From NCBI RefSeq assembly GCF_010015445.1, contig NC_053114.1, positions 22,781,224 through 22,845,223 on the forward strand: a stretch of DNA of 64,000 nucleotides, read 5' to 3'. This document shows, in pieces, positions 51,620 to 63,882 of this stretch (position 1 is the first letter of the stretch; every line of letters starts with the position of its first letter). This DNA is from Perca fluviatilis. Lineage: Eukaryota; Chordata; Actinopteri; Perciformes; Percidae. A program made the position numbers and the translations under genes. Below the pieces are notes generated by a model. It had not been told where the DNA came from. It searched no databases and saw nothing but the letters and a program-made list of their open reading frames with translations.

Positions 51620-52378
51620 TGCTGTAGAATTCTCAGTCATAATCTTTGATTTGAGCTCAGAGACGGAGAGGAGTGAGTGGAGGAGGAGGAAGGAAGAATG
51701 AGGGAGTGTTTCAGAGTGCATGGCTAAGCCCTCTGAAAAACACATTTGCCTCTCACTGTGGTTGTGTTTTTTATTTTGTTTCTGATTTCATTCATTTCTG
51801 TGCTATTAAAGACTACGTGTTCTGTAGCCGTCATCTTGAAACTACGCTTGATTTTGTTTTGAAATTGGATGTGAAAGTCAAACCGTGTTGAATTTGGATC
51901 AAGCAGCTGCTTATATGAACGGCAAGACAAACTGATCATTTATTTTATGGGATCGAGAGAAGGATTAGGTATGAGAAGGAAGTAGAATGCTTTCAGGTCA
52001 GTTGTAGTGACCTCGAACTGCTTCAGAAATAAAGGGGCAAAGGGAAGAATAAAACATACCCATCATGTACCTTGCACTTAATTATATTTTTAATGTTTTT
52101 TTTTCCTTTTAGTAATAAATAAAGGTGATTGTTCTCTGATGAAGGGGACATTTAGCTGTGTAGCTCCATAGAGCATGAGGAGTGTAGTCATTTGACTTAT
52201 CCTGTAGTAATCCCTACTAAGAATAAATGCACTCATGCAGAGCAGTAACAATCTCTTCTTCCATCACATATCGTGTTGGTCCCAGTCACACATTTTGATT
52301 GGCTGAGAAATTCCAAGTGTCTACTCTCAGTCCTTTTCATCATGGTGTTATTCTGCCTTGTTTGCACTGTTATTATTG
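51620..52378. other. Unclassified low-copy sequence
   Basis: No repeat or exon recognised; may include regulatory DNA around the X-box. Confidence 0.35.
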
Positions 52379-52386
52379 GTAGCTTG

Positions 52387-52831
52387 TAGGGCTGGGCGAT
52401 ATGGCCTAAAAACAAGTATCTGCGGCATTTAGTAGATGTGTTGAGCCGCAACAGAGTTCCTCAACACCGCCTCTGGTGCCCCGCATGGTGCTCCTTCAGG
52501 TCAGCTGGTGGTTCAGTTATCCGCGAATAGGTGACTCTCAGCCGGGGACAGCGCACCGCGAGTGGCCGGTCATTTCGGCGGAGATTACAGATAAGTAAGT
52601 AATGAAACGACTGGTTAAGAAAATAATTAATGTTAGTCTCTGTCGCTGCCATGTTGTTTGTGTATCTCTATGGCAAACGCACGGGGGGAGGGATGAGCCC
52701 GTTCGGAGCTACGGGAGCCCAGAGGGGAGCGTCGGCGGATGTTAAGGAGAAAATCTATTTTTCATTTAAACAAATCCACGTTAACTACACATTCGAGTTA
52801 ATCAATAAAATCGATTTATCGCCCAGCCCTA
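52387..52831. mobile_element. hAT MITE, 445 bp (TAGGGCTGGGCGATA)
   Basis: Termini TAGGGCTGGGCGATA and TTATCGCCCAGCCCTA, exact 8-bp duplication GTAGCTTG (52379-52386 and 52832-52839). The GC-rich interior lacks coding potential. Confidence 0.94.
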
Positions 52832-52839
52832 GTAGCTTG

Positions 52840-53190
52840 ACACTCAGCATTATAGTCAGACCACATTCAATACCTAACTCTAATGCTATTCAAATCCACC
52901 TTCCCATGGTTTAAATACATAATGCCATAGTTACTGTGTTACTATTATACTAACAGTATCACAATCTCTATATCTAAAGGGTGGCTTTCTCACAGGCTTA
53001 TCACAAATTAGTAGAAAACAAACTAGAGAAGCAGGAACAGGGATATGAAGAGCTGTTTTGAAGCAGGCCAAACCGAAAGAAGAGGGATAGAAGAGGTGGA
53101 GAAAGGTTAATGTAGAGCAAGTTGGTGAGCAACAGAAGAAGCAAGCTTGAGAGAATAAGGATGGAGGAAAGCAGCCAAGTGATGGTACAG
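52840..53190. other. No recognisable feature
   Basis: Unclassified stretch. Confidence 0.4.
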
Positions 53191-53768
53191 AGGTACACGG
53201 CTCAACAGTAAAGTTTTTCCCCATAGAAATAAAATGATCCATAATCAATTTTATTTCAATGGTTTTTCAAAGGAGCATGTGTGCTACAGAATTTTAGGGG
53301 CGCAGTGAACATGTAGGTTATCAAATATTTTGTATTTTTTTTACTAAGAGATACGAGGAGACATTTACAAGCAAGGTGTAATCATTTCTGCTTCAAACTG
53401 GATTTATTTAATAAATACGCAATTATTCATACTTCAAACTGCTTCAAACCGCTGCTTCTAATGGTGTATGGCTCAAGGTTGTTATTGTCCAACACAGGGT
53501 TGCACAGTTTAGACCAAAGATTCACGATGAGACGAGGACGCAGCCCGTCTCAGCTCGACTCACGCCGGCTGCTGGTGGCGCTGAGACTCAGCAGGTCAAG
53601 TCTCCAGAAGCTGGTTTTAGAACGTAGGGGAAGTCAACTGTTTCAACAGCCAATAGCAAAGTCCGCTTGGAAAGTCAGCTACAAACTCTAGAAATAAAAT
53701 GATCCATAATCCATCTGATTAGAGATTGACTGAAGAGAGGCAACGGCGGTGAATCGGAGGAATAGAAC

Positions 53769-53795
53769 GTTGTTGTTGTTGTTGTTGTTGTTGTT
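53769..53795. repeat. (GTT)n tract
   Basis: About nine GTT units just left of the SINE insertion. Confidence 0.95.
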
Positions 53796-53820
53796 TTGTT
53801 CATCAGAAATGCAGCTGTTG

Positions 53821-54007
53821 TGGCCTGGTTAGCTCAGTTGGTGGAGCAGGCGCACATACGTGTATATATGGGGGTTTGCTCCTCGACACAGCGGCCGCGG
53901 GTTCGGCTCCAACCTGCGGCCCTTTGCTGCGTGTCATTCCCCCCTCTCTCTCCCCTTTCATGTCTTCGGCTGTCCTGTGGAAATAAAGGCCTAAAAATGC
54001 CCAAAAA
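53821..54007 (+). mobile_element. tRNA-derived SINE, full length, 187 bp
   Basis: The head reads TGGCCTGGTTAGCTCAGTTG and carries a pol III A box (TAGCTCAGTTGG) and B box (GGTTCGGCTCC), so it derives from a tRNA gene. The body GGCCCTTTGCTGCGTGTCAT and the tail with AAGGCCTAAAAATGCC ending in an A run are those of a common percomorph SINE. An exact 16-bp target duplication AGAAATGCAGCTGTTG flanks it (53805-53820 and 54008-54023), which fits LINE-mediated insertion and suggests a fairly young copy. It is not a tRNA gene: the acceptor stem is incomplete and the anticodon arm is expanded. Confidence 0.93.
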
Positions 54008-54341
54008 AGAAATGCAGCTGTTGCAAGTATATCACTATCCTTATTCATATTTTAAGACGCTACAAATGATATTCAGCTACAAAAAAAAGCTGGAAGTTAG
54101 AACGAAATACAGAGAGTCGTTGAAACTGGCAGGACAAAATGTTGCAGACCTGATCATTGCTAGTAGCTGCAAGTTTCAACTCTTCTTGTTGCTAAATCTT
54201 TGGTCTGAACTCACTATGAATTGAATCTGCAAAAAACAGCAAGGGTGAAAATAAAGCGTTAGGGCATTCACACATGTGCTCCTAAATACATTTTACAGTT
54301 CGCACGCATTCATTTAGTGAAAACTGTCGAGCCCTGAGGTA

Positions 54342-56120
54342 GTGCGTATCGGCTGATGAGCTAGCTATCACCCTAACTGTAATGAAAAGCCTTTTGTGTG
54401 CGTAATAAGAGTGCTGGCTGTGGTCCAGCAGCCCTGGCTAGTGTAGGATTAGGCTTGGACAATCAGGACCGCAGGATCAAAACAAGGGGCAGGAACACCA
54501 GGGTCATTCTGCTTGCTAGGATACCATCTGCCCTGTATACCTTCCATGCCGCAGTCAGGGGGAGGGGAAAGAGAGAGAGAGAGAGAGCAGAGAGAGAGAG
54601 ACAGGAATGGGGGAAGGGCAGACCAGAGCTCTACAGGCAATAACAATGTTGAGACAGAGCTAGGCAGCTCTGTATGCAGGTCAGCTTTGCTCTGCTCAGT
54701 TCAGCATGCAGTGCTCTGCTCGCATACGCACAAACGGAAAACCAAAATATATGCCTGCGCACCAACATCATCTGCAATTGTTTACAAATGGTAAAGACTA
54801 TCTGTTAAAAAACAGAAATTTCAATTCTAGTGGCTTATCCTGGTATTCAAATCCATCAATTGTTATAATGAATAATATGGTCAAATATGACTTTAATTGA
54901 GATCACCCCATTTTCATGCAGAAATGTATTTATATTCTATTTACTAGCTGCCTATTTTGTTATGATTTGTAAAAGGTAATATTTTTCACACACCGATCTT
55001 ATGAGGTATCACCACAGCGTGATCTTGTTTTTGACTTTGCTTCCTCCTCTCGTACTTTTGTTCTGACTTGACATAGAGCAGAAACGGTTCACATCTAGGG
55101 AAAGGTAGCATAACAGGAAATTGCATGCATAAATGGATAAAAGTGTTTGTCTTATTTCTCAATGGCTGGAGTGGACGGGTCTCTTGGACGACTGAGCAGA
55201 TTGCTAAGGCTCTTAGGGGATCTAGTTTAGTATTCCAACATTATGCTATCAGAAAATAAGCCGCTGCCTTCATTTTATAATGACTGCACTAAAACAGAGC
55301 AGACGAAACACTATTTCCCAGTTGTCTTTCTTACTCCTTTTTGTCCTCTAATGTCTCTGTACCTCTTTATCTGGCTTCAGCTTTGTGCTTTCTCTTGCTC
55401 GCCAGTCTCAGACACAACATTTCCTGCAGGGCTCATGACGCGCAAACACACACACTCACAATCTCTCCCTCCCTCTCTCTCTCTGTTCTCACACATAAAC
55501 ACAGAGCTTAGAGTACGGGTGGCCGTCAGATTGGTTCGATCCCCCCCCTTTGTGTTTGTGTGGAATAGATGTGTCCACCACCATGTGCCATGCTCGCTAG
55601 CTCTCTGGCCTCTGCATGAACTCCAATCTTGTGTTGAAAGCTAAAGTACACAATTTGGAGCACGCTAACCACAAATACTTTTTGTTGTTTTTTTACGTTT
55701 GTTATCGGCCAGCAGGATTCAGTAGCGGAGTGTGTGCTGGGCAGCGTGAGAGATGTAATGGGGATGGCGTGATGGAGGACAGGAGACTGGTTGAGGTAAA
55801 GAGACAGGAGGACAGGCGGGCTAAATTGTGGTTGTGGGTGGTGGCTGAGGAGGAAGGCAAGAGGGGAGGATGCACGGATGATGTAATGTGTAACAATAAC
55901 CATGCTCTGTGTGAATGCCTGTGTGCACCTTCAGTGTGTGTGTGTGTGTGTGTATATGCATTAGTACTGAGGGCCAGCCTGCTGGCTCTCATCAATAATT
56001 TACTAGTCCTTTTAGTGCGTCTCCCCTCCTCCTTACATCCCCTCGCCCAGCCGCCTCCTCTGTACTCCCTCTTTCCCCCAACCTCATCTCCCCTTTGCCC
56101 ATCTCCTAAATAACACCCCC

Positions 56121-56123
<3 letters not shown>
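54342..56123. other. Unclassified; GA-rich and GT tracts
   Basis: GA-rich low complexity at 54567-54602 and a short (GT)n at 55934-55953. No gene recognised. Confidence 0.4.

Positions 56124-56175
<52 letters not shown>
56124..56175. repeat. (AC)26 microsatellite
   Basis: Uninterrupted, 52 bp. Confidence 0.99.
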
Positions 56176-56177
<2 letters not shown>

Positions 56178-59100
56178 CCTTTTTAGTTCACCTGCCACTG
56201 TGGCTGGTGGATTCCATAATCTACCAGCCACTTTCTTGTTTTTAACCAGCAACTGTGTAACTGCATGTGAAAAATACACAAGATCTACAATACTCAAGCA
56301 TGTTTATTTCATAAGGTTTAAGATTTGATGAGTTGGGCAGATTAAACAAAAAACAAAAACATTCCTCCACCCATCCTCATCCCCAGTCCCAGTTCCTTTC
56401 TGATCTTTCACTGGTTTTTATCTTTCACGTGCGTGTGTGCGTGCATGCGTGCGAGAGCTAGTGGACGGAAATGTATTCAGAGACATGACGTGGTTGGTTG
56501 TTTTGGTTGCAGCCATCCTCTTGCGAATGGCAGTTTACAGCTCTTTGGCAGAGCTCCCATGGCTGCATTTAATGGTGATGTAGCACAAACCAGAAAGAGA
56601 AAGGAGACAGTGGGGAGAGGAGGAGTTTTGCCTTTCTCTTCATTACAGAATTGGGTTTTTCAGTAATTTTGTTCTCATAATTGTTTTTTTTTTTTTTACT
56701 TGTCTTTTGTATTCAGTTGTATGAATCACTTTCCACGTTATTACTTAAAAGCTAGTTACTGTAGTGGCCCAAACAATGCACTGTAACACATTATAAAACA
56801 AAACGTATATTATAAAATATTTTGCATTATAAATTCACTTACTCATTAAATGATTGTGTTTTCCCAATTTTGGAATTGAATACTTATAGACACATAGTTT
56901 GATAATTCGGCAAGATTATATAACATTTGTATATATCTGCAAATGTCAAGTACTCTGGCCTTGGTTTGTCAGCCAGTTAGATTGTAACTGTGTATCTTCA
57001 CACGCCACTGCTTTGATTCCAAAGTAAAGTCTCCAATGTTTTGTTTTTTTTCTCCAGTGTAGAGTAAGGGACCTTAACACGGAACATTGTTAAAACCCCA
57101 AACACCTTGAGCTGAAAACTAATTCAACTGCAAACGATGTAGCACAAGAATGCTGTAGAGTGCTGGGCTCTTGTGTTGTCCCATTTCCAGAAATGATAGC
57201 GTTCCCCTCTGTTACCACTTCTCCTTGTTCTCCTTTGCCTTCCCTTTTTGCCTCTCTCTGAAGCTACTACTCCCCCTCTCTTCTCCCAAACAGGACGACC
57301 CAGCTTAGGCACATGTAGTGTGAAAACTGCTCCATTGTATTGGAAAATCAGTGGGAGGGACAAAAAAGAAAAGGGAGGAGGAACAGGGTGCAGTGGTGGA
57401 GGTGATTAGGAAACCAGATCCACGGCTCGGCTTCAAAGGGAACTGGATCTCTCTGCAGCGCTTATTGATCAGCCAGGAATACTGCTGCTCTCCTTGGTAG
57501 TGGGGTGAATTCTAGCTGATTGATCATGGAGAAACTCCCTCCACATACATTTTAAATCTGTGCTTATCAGTTGCTTGTATAACAAGCAACAGAGTTTAGC
57601 ATGCAGGAGATCCATAGAGATGTTGTTGTCATCCTCCACCATAGATTTTCCGAAATTTGTTGGCTGGGCTTTCTGTTTGTCCTGAAGTGCAGAGATCAAG
57701 GGAGGCACCAACAGTGACAGCCATTGTATTATTTAACTCCCTCTTTCCTGTCCTCTCATTTTCTTTTCCATCCTAACGTTATCTACCCCCCTCTTGCTTT
57801 CCTTTTTTCCCCTTCCCTCCCTCCCAGAGAGAAGGCGCATGCAGAGCCAAGTAAACACTTTGATATGCGGAAGGAATCTCTGCCACCCCCCACCCCCTTC
57901 TCTTTCTCTCTCACTCTCTCCTCGCAGCCTATGTAGGTCATCATGACTCACTCCTTTATGCTTCAAAAGCCGGATCCCTGCTCAGTTGCTCTATCTTGAG
58001 CCCTCTCACGTTCAGCGTTGTGTAAGAGAAGTGTGTTTGACTGTTTGAGTGTGCAGGCAAGATAGCTACAGAAGACCGTTTTTGATGGTCCAGTTTGAAA
58101 TGAGTTGTCTGCTTAATTTGTACTCCAAAATTGCTCAGATTGGTAATTCTTAGGTTCGGTTTGTTTCTCTGGTACTGGACATACAGCTTTCCCCGGCAGT
58201 ATACCATTTTTAGAGGGAAAAACAATACACAACAACAACGAGGCCTGCTTGCCTCTCTTCTTCTCTATACACTGCATTCACTGTGACCTAGATGCTGAAT
58301 CCATCAGCAGAGTTATTATTGCGTCAGAAATAAAATCCTTAGGCTCCTGTAGTCAGATTTTTGACTAAGATTTAAGTTGCCAGCGAAGTGACAGTTTGAT
58401 ATTGTTGTCTTGACTTTATTTTTCTGCTCTGTTACAGGCAGATTTTCACAGTTTATTATTTTTTTTAAGTAAATATTTTTGGATTCGTTATTAATCTTTA
58501 CACCTTGAAGGCGTGCTATTTTAGATTAATATTACATATGCTAATTATTTTTTAAGCCCCAGACCCATTGCGTGACCATGTTAACAATCCACTAGGGTCA
58601 AATCCAGGCCAATGCACACTGCACATCTGTTGGCGGTGCTTACTTTTACTAGTCCTCCAGCCGGCTACCTGCTGACTGGTTAGCTCACGATTTGTGTGAG
58701 ATTATGGGTCTCATCTTTGTGAGAGATTGTTTAGCCATGTTCTAGTGTGGAGGGAAGCCCTTTCTTCTGTGTTCCTTCCACACATGGCACAGCATCTGCA
58801 TATGAATGCTGCCTTCTGCTTCTCAACTCTGACGCTGAAGATACCCCTCCCACCCCCATTTAAAAACCGGGACCTCTTCACATGTGGACGCATGCGTGTG
58901 TCTTCATTGTCAAAAAAGGAATTTTTCTACAAATTCACAACATTTCTTTTGACATTTTTGATTTGAAGTTATAAGACGAAAAGATGAAACTGAGTTTCCC
59001 GTATCAAGATCGTTTCTTGTGAGTGTGTGAGTTTAAAAGGTATGGTGAGCTGCCAGGGGCTGAGGCATTTACTAGTGAAAGCCAGGATTTAAGGACCAGC

Positions 59101-59345
59101 TCACCATCCTGACCCAGATCCTGAATGGCCTTAGCGTGTCACATGTGTGTCCTTTTGTCCTCCTCACTCTGGGGCTGCTTTCATATTGGCCAGACTTTGG
59201 ATGGGGAGAACAGAGTGCACGGGAGCTTTTTTTTGATGAGTCACTCAACCGAACAAAAACAGAAGGAGGGGTGAAGGAAAAAAAGACAATGCCCTGCAGC
59301 CCTGTCCCCCCCGCCAGTGCTTCCTGAAAACACTCCAATATTACA

Positions 59346-59346
<1 letters not shown>
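56176..59346. other. Unclassified sequence
   Basis: No interspersed repeat recognised. Pyrimidine-rich tracts occur at 57735-57830 and 57895-57925. A T run lies at about 56685-56697. Minus-strand open frames at 57469-57711 and 57956-58225 show no domain. Confidence 0.35.

Positions 59347-59410
<64 letters not shown>
59347..59410. repeat. (CA)32 microsatellite
   Basis: Uninterrupted, 64 bp. Confidence 0.99.
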
Positions 59411-59412
<2 letters not shown>

Positions 59413-60572
59413 GCTGACAGTGTATATCCAGTAGTCCTAATGGTGGTCAACCGTTACATGCAACATTATGCCATAACATAAAAGGACATGCTGAGGGCAC
59501 ATTTAAGGCAAGCACAATAGGGTGAGAGGCTGAGGAGGGATGTGCATCTGTGTGCAAGATGAGGAGGGGGTTGGGTGTGCCACGGCAAAATGGAAGCTTT
59601 GTGGAGGAAACCTGAGTAGGCTGAGTTTTGGGGCTGTACATTCACACGCCTGTATCATATATCCCTTGTCCCTAGCCTCAATGCACCCCTTGTCCTCAAG
59701 GCTGCCTCGCCACATTGGACCCTCTCGCAGCCATTCTTCTACTAGTAAGACCAGACACTTGTGTTCATGAAACGGTCAAAGACTAAGACTTTCTAGTTTT
59801 GAGTTCTGTGTAATCCTGACAAGTGCAGCCCAAGTTTGCCTTCCCGTCCAGTATTCTGCCTTTACCATCAACTCCTTGTTTAAGTCAACACTTCTATTCC
59901 CTTTGGTTACATTTGTGTATTTCCCCCTGGTGTTTGTGTGTAATTTTAGTAGTGTCTCTCTTTGGCATGGGTAAATGGAAAAGTGTGTCAGCAGTGTAAA
60001 CCTTCCAGATTCGGCCACAAGGCACCAACATGACATGCACTTCTATAGAGAAGTTTTCTCCTTCTGTCTCTCGTGCTCATCTTCAAAGTACGTTTTCCGT
60101 AAGAGAGTGGGCGTCTTCACTGGGCCATCAACAGGAAATTCCAGCCTTGGAGTGTGGGGGTAGGGGATGGCTGAGAGAAAAGTGAGGAAGATCAGGAGTT
60201 TGTTTGGCAGCTTTTTCGAGAGCACCCAAAGGTCTCTGACTGGTTTGGTCTGGATAGTTAAATGGGGAAAAAAACCAAAAACAATATCTTCAATACTATT
60301 TTTGCATCAGCTCTCTCCTCAACCTTATTTTGCGTGTTGTTATTTAACCTTGGCTCTCTTCTTAACTTTGTTTTGCATGTTTGTTTTTTTGCCATAATTA
60401 CCCCTCCATCATACTTACTTTCTGTGCCTTCCTTTATTTTCCACAGAGCATGCTTGTGTTATTTGTGCTCAAATTCTTTGGTTAGCTTCACCGTTGTTGC
60501 TGAGATGACTAAACTGCTTTACCAACCACTGCCCTAATGTTTCTAAATGCTTAGAAACCCCTGATATTATGT
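59411..60572. other. No recognisable feature
   Basis: Unclassified stretch. Confidence 0.4.
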
Positions 60573-60698
60573 TCACTGACTAGGGCTGGGACGGTTACCG
60601 CAATACCACGGTCACGCGACACCTACCGCGGGGTCTGAGCTCGTCACCGTCATCACCGCAAAAAAACATTGTCCTGCACGTGTGTGCACGTTGTGTCT

Positions 60699-60765
60699 AA
60701 TGACATGGATTCATTGATTCTAATGACATGGATTGTGTCTGATGACATTGTGTCTTACATGGATT
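60699..60765. repeat. Short imperfect tandem repeat
   Basis: ATGACATGGATT-like units repeated about four times. Confidence 0.6.
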
Positions 60766-60926
60766 CAAGGTTTTCTAAACAAAACTTATCATCAAAAGAT
60801 GGAGCAAATCTGACCTTTCGCAAGTTGGGGAGCGCAATGTTCCATGACCCATAATAACATTCTATTCGTGTTGACTATTAGGCCTATTTGCGAGAGTACC
60901 TGTGAAATGTCTTGTATCGGAGAAAT

Positions 60927-60971
60927 GTCTTTGCCTTTCCTACCATGTATTACGGTAGGAAAGGCAAAGAC
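60927..60971. repeat. Perfect 18-bp-arm hairpin inside the hAT
   Basis: GTCTTTGCCTTTCCTACC and GGTAGGAAAGGCAAAGAC are exact inverted repeats with a 9-base loop (ATGTATTAC). Confidence 0.95.
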
Positions 60972-61775
60972 CTCTCTCCCTCTGTTTACCTTTGCACATT
61001 AGCCTAGCAGCTAGCGGAGTTTCCATCTGTTTATAGCTTCATCCCGATAAAACGGCACGGTTGAATTTCAGCCTGCATGCACGTTTCATAGCCTAAAACA
61101 GAGCAGCTTATATTGGTAGAGAGAGCAACAAGTTGGCAAACTGCCGAGTTGCCCTGTCTGCTCTCTGTCTGCGCAGCTTCTAGACGGGCTGCACTCGGCA
61201 TTGTCGGCAAACAATTTTATTTATATTTTACTTTATTGACAAAAGAGCTTTCTGAACTGTCTGTGGAATGGATCAACGGAGATGAGAGAAACCAGTGTGG
61301 CCCTAAATGACAGAAAACTAGTAAAGACGCTCACTTTGGGCTGAAATGGAAACACTGTGCTGCAATCTTTTTATACAGTGGCTACAACATATGTTGTAAG
61401 ATTTAAGCCGATGTTTTTTCGGGGGTGACACCATTCACTTTACCGGCAGTATTGACAATAGATAAAGCCACTGTTTCTTGAGAAGCTCTAGCTTGTTGTT
61501 TTATTGTTCACTTTTAACTCACTTTACATCAACTTTGCGAACTGTTTTTCCTCTCTCTTTTCCTCCCAGCGGCACTCATACGCTACTCTCCGTTAACGCT
61601 CGTTCTTCTTGCGCGACCACATGGGCACTGACGCCACTCACTTAAGGCACCCTGCCATTCTCGCTCTAACTTACGCTACTGTCGTAAGGGGGTTGTATAC
61701 CGCAATACCGTGGGAATTTCTTGCGTTTCAACCGCGGTAAGAAAACCTCCATACCGTCCCAGCCCAATCACTGAC

Positions 61776-63882
61776 ATTCCCATTAACCAAAGTTTTTATC
61801 CCTATTAGGAATCCAGATTTTAAGCAGTTTTCTAACTCAATAGCGGACCGTGTTGATGATGAATGCTCTTTAATCATTAATAATTTATATAATTCAAGAT
61901 TTTTATGATTGATGTTTGCACCATGACCCACAACAATCATATATTAATTGCTTGAATTATGAACTAATAAAAACAAAATAATGCCATCATTCAAAATTGC
62001 TGCTCGTATGCCTCAGCAAATGGCAATACAGTATTCCAAAGATCAGATAAAGCAAATCATTCTGTGGTTTTTACAGGCTTTATTGGTGGACATAAATTAG
62101 AAGAGATTAACAATGCAGGGCAGATGTAGTACTTAAAGCCTAACACATTCTTGTTGTATCAATGAAAAGGATTGTAGCCTAGAGTAAGTTCCTGTTATCA
62201 AGCCAAAACCAAAAAGTGGCTCAACTGATCTCTTGACAACACACTACAGTCTTACAGGATTTATTTTACTCCAGTTGGTAAAACCGGCTGCTCAGGCGGA
62301 ACCAATGTCCCCGTAATGCACAGATATTATTGTAGTTTTGCCAGCCAGGGGAATCTATGACATTTCCCTTCTACCAGTAGATGGGATGCTCTTAGAAGGT
62401 CTTTTACTTCTGATTCGATAGTGTCGGAAGCTTGTGTGAAGCACTGCTTGTCCCTAAAGACTAACGCTGGTATCATAGCTGTAGCATTGCAGCTACGGTG
62501 CCTGTTATGTCTGTTGTGCTGCTTTCTTGGCTGCTCTGGGAGCTGCAGTCAGACATTGGAGCTGGTAGTATATGGCATTAGCATGAGTCTTAGGGCAGCT
62601 AGCTAACTTGGAGAGCCGACAGAATGCAAGTCATCTGGGATTTCCATAGTATTACTTTGTTGTGCAGCACTCGTCAACCATGTAGTGCTAGGCCTCAAGT
62701 GGACTACAGAATGTATTTACACACGAGTGGTAAAATAAATATATTATACAGAGCAAGGCAGCACACACCTATAGCTCCATCTCACCCACCTACTTGTATT
62801 GCCTAGTACTACAACAAAAGCACATGATGTTTTCTGATTGTTGTGCACGTGTTGCATTGTTGTTGTTGTTGTTGTTGTTTCTTAAAGTGAATAATAAATT
62901 ATTGATCAATCACAAACATCCCTAATCCATATTGGTAAATGTAATGGTATCCGCACTCCTGATGGAAATATTGCCATGGTTCTCATCATAAATGGCAACT
63001 CATTTCCCAGATTCAGTGTTACAATCTAAGCCCACAAATTGTATAGTATACATTTGATTTAAAAGCCAGAGTGTCATACTGTACTGTATATGTTGTGTTT
63101 AAGGACACAGCAGAGCTAGCTACGAAGCAAACAGTTGATGCTGACAGTTTCTGAAATTATCATTAAAAGACTGCATATGTGCTTAAATTCCAATCAAATT
63201 TATGTAATGTATTGAGTAGTGGCCTTGTGAAATGGGGAATGGAAAAGGGAAATGGCCCAATAAGTGAAAACCACTGCTTTTTTCTATTAGCCTAACATAT
63301 GGTTAATCTTTTTTCCTGCTTTCTTATCGTAATAAATCCTTTTCTATCCCTTGTCTTCTCTCCTCTCACACGAAAACAGTTTGTGTTACCTCTGCGGTAG
63401 GGCTGCACTGGGTTATGGGTTAAAGCTTTAATTGGCTAAATTGCATACATATGTTGATAGCTGTTGTCTGGAAGTGTATGTGTTTGTGCACATCTGTGTG
63501 CAGGCTCAGATGCTAAGAAGTGATGCCTTGTGAACACCGGAAGACCAATTCCCTCAGGGTAGTGCCTCTTTCAATCATTGCAGTTTCCATTTTGGACGAA
63601 GATGGAGAGCCAGCACGCACACACTTATACTTAGAGATAAACAGATGCTAATTCAAAACTGCATGTGAACTGGTTGTGTTGTACTGCTTGGCTTAAGCAT
63701 TAGGTAAAGTTGCCTAGTGATAGTCTGTTGATCAAGTCACTGGTTTGAGGTCAGAAGAATTTGCCAACCAGTCTTTTTATAGTCCAGATTGAGTGATCTG
63801 TCTGTTTTCCACTTCCACTACTACCTAACTGGTGTGGGAAGGCCCTTTTTATATGGCCGAACTTACAGGTGAGGGTGTAGGG
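61776..63882. other. Unclassified sequence
   Basis: A (GTT)n tract at 62857-62879. No gene or interspersed repeat recognised. Confidence 0.4.

Larger units (their letters stand above)
53196..54336. mobile_element. hAT-like element holding a SINE
   Basis: Left end CACGGCTCAACAGTAAAG and right end AAACTGTCGAGCCCTG are imperfect inverted repeats of the CAGGGCTCGACA type. AGGTA on both sides (53191-53195 and 54337-54341) may be a 5-bp duplication. Within it, a 23-bp sequence occurs identically at 53224-53246 and 53689-53711. A GTT tract (53769-53795) and the SINE follow. Confidence 0.55.
60581..61767. mobile_element. hAT element, non-autonomous, 1,187 bp
   Basis: Starts TAGGGCTGGGACGGTTACCG and ends CCGTCCCAGCCCAA (last base pair of the terminus mutated), with exact 8-bp duplication TCACTGAC (60573-60580 and 61768-61775). 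Related to 27875-29453 and, internally, to 36331-37270. It contains ACTTAAGG once at 61640-61647, the unoccupied equivalent of the site used by the hAT at 27977. No transposase. Confidence 0.93.

Noticed and set aside
53822..53900. tRNA gene
   Set aside because: A and B boxes are present, but the anticodon region is expanded, the acceptor stem is incomplete, and the unit has a SINE body, an A-rich tail and a target duplication.
57469..57711. 80-codon - strand open frame
   Set aside because: It lacks splice context and any recognisable family. Its length is within chance expectation for 64 kb.
57817..57842. Micro-exon after CCCTCCCAG
   Set aside because: A pyrimidine-rich region gives acceptor-like matches by chance. 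The donor is off-register and nothing supports coding.
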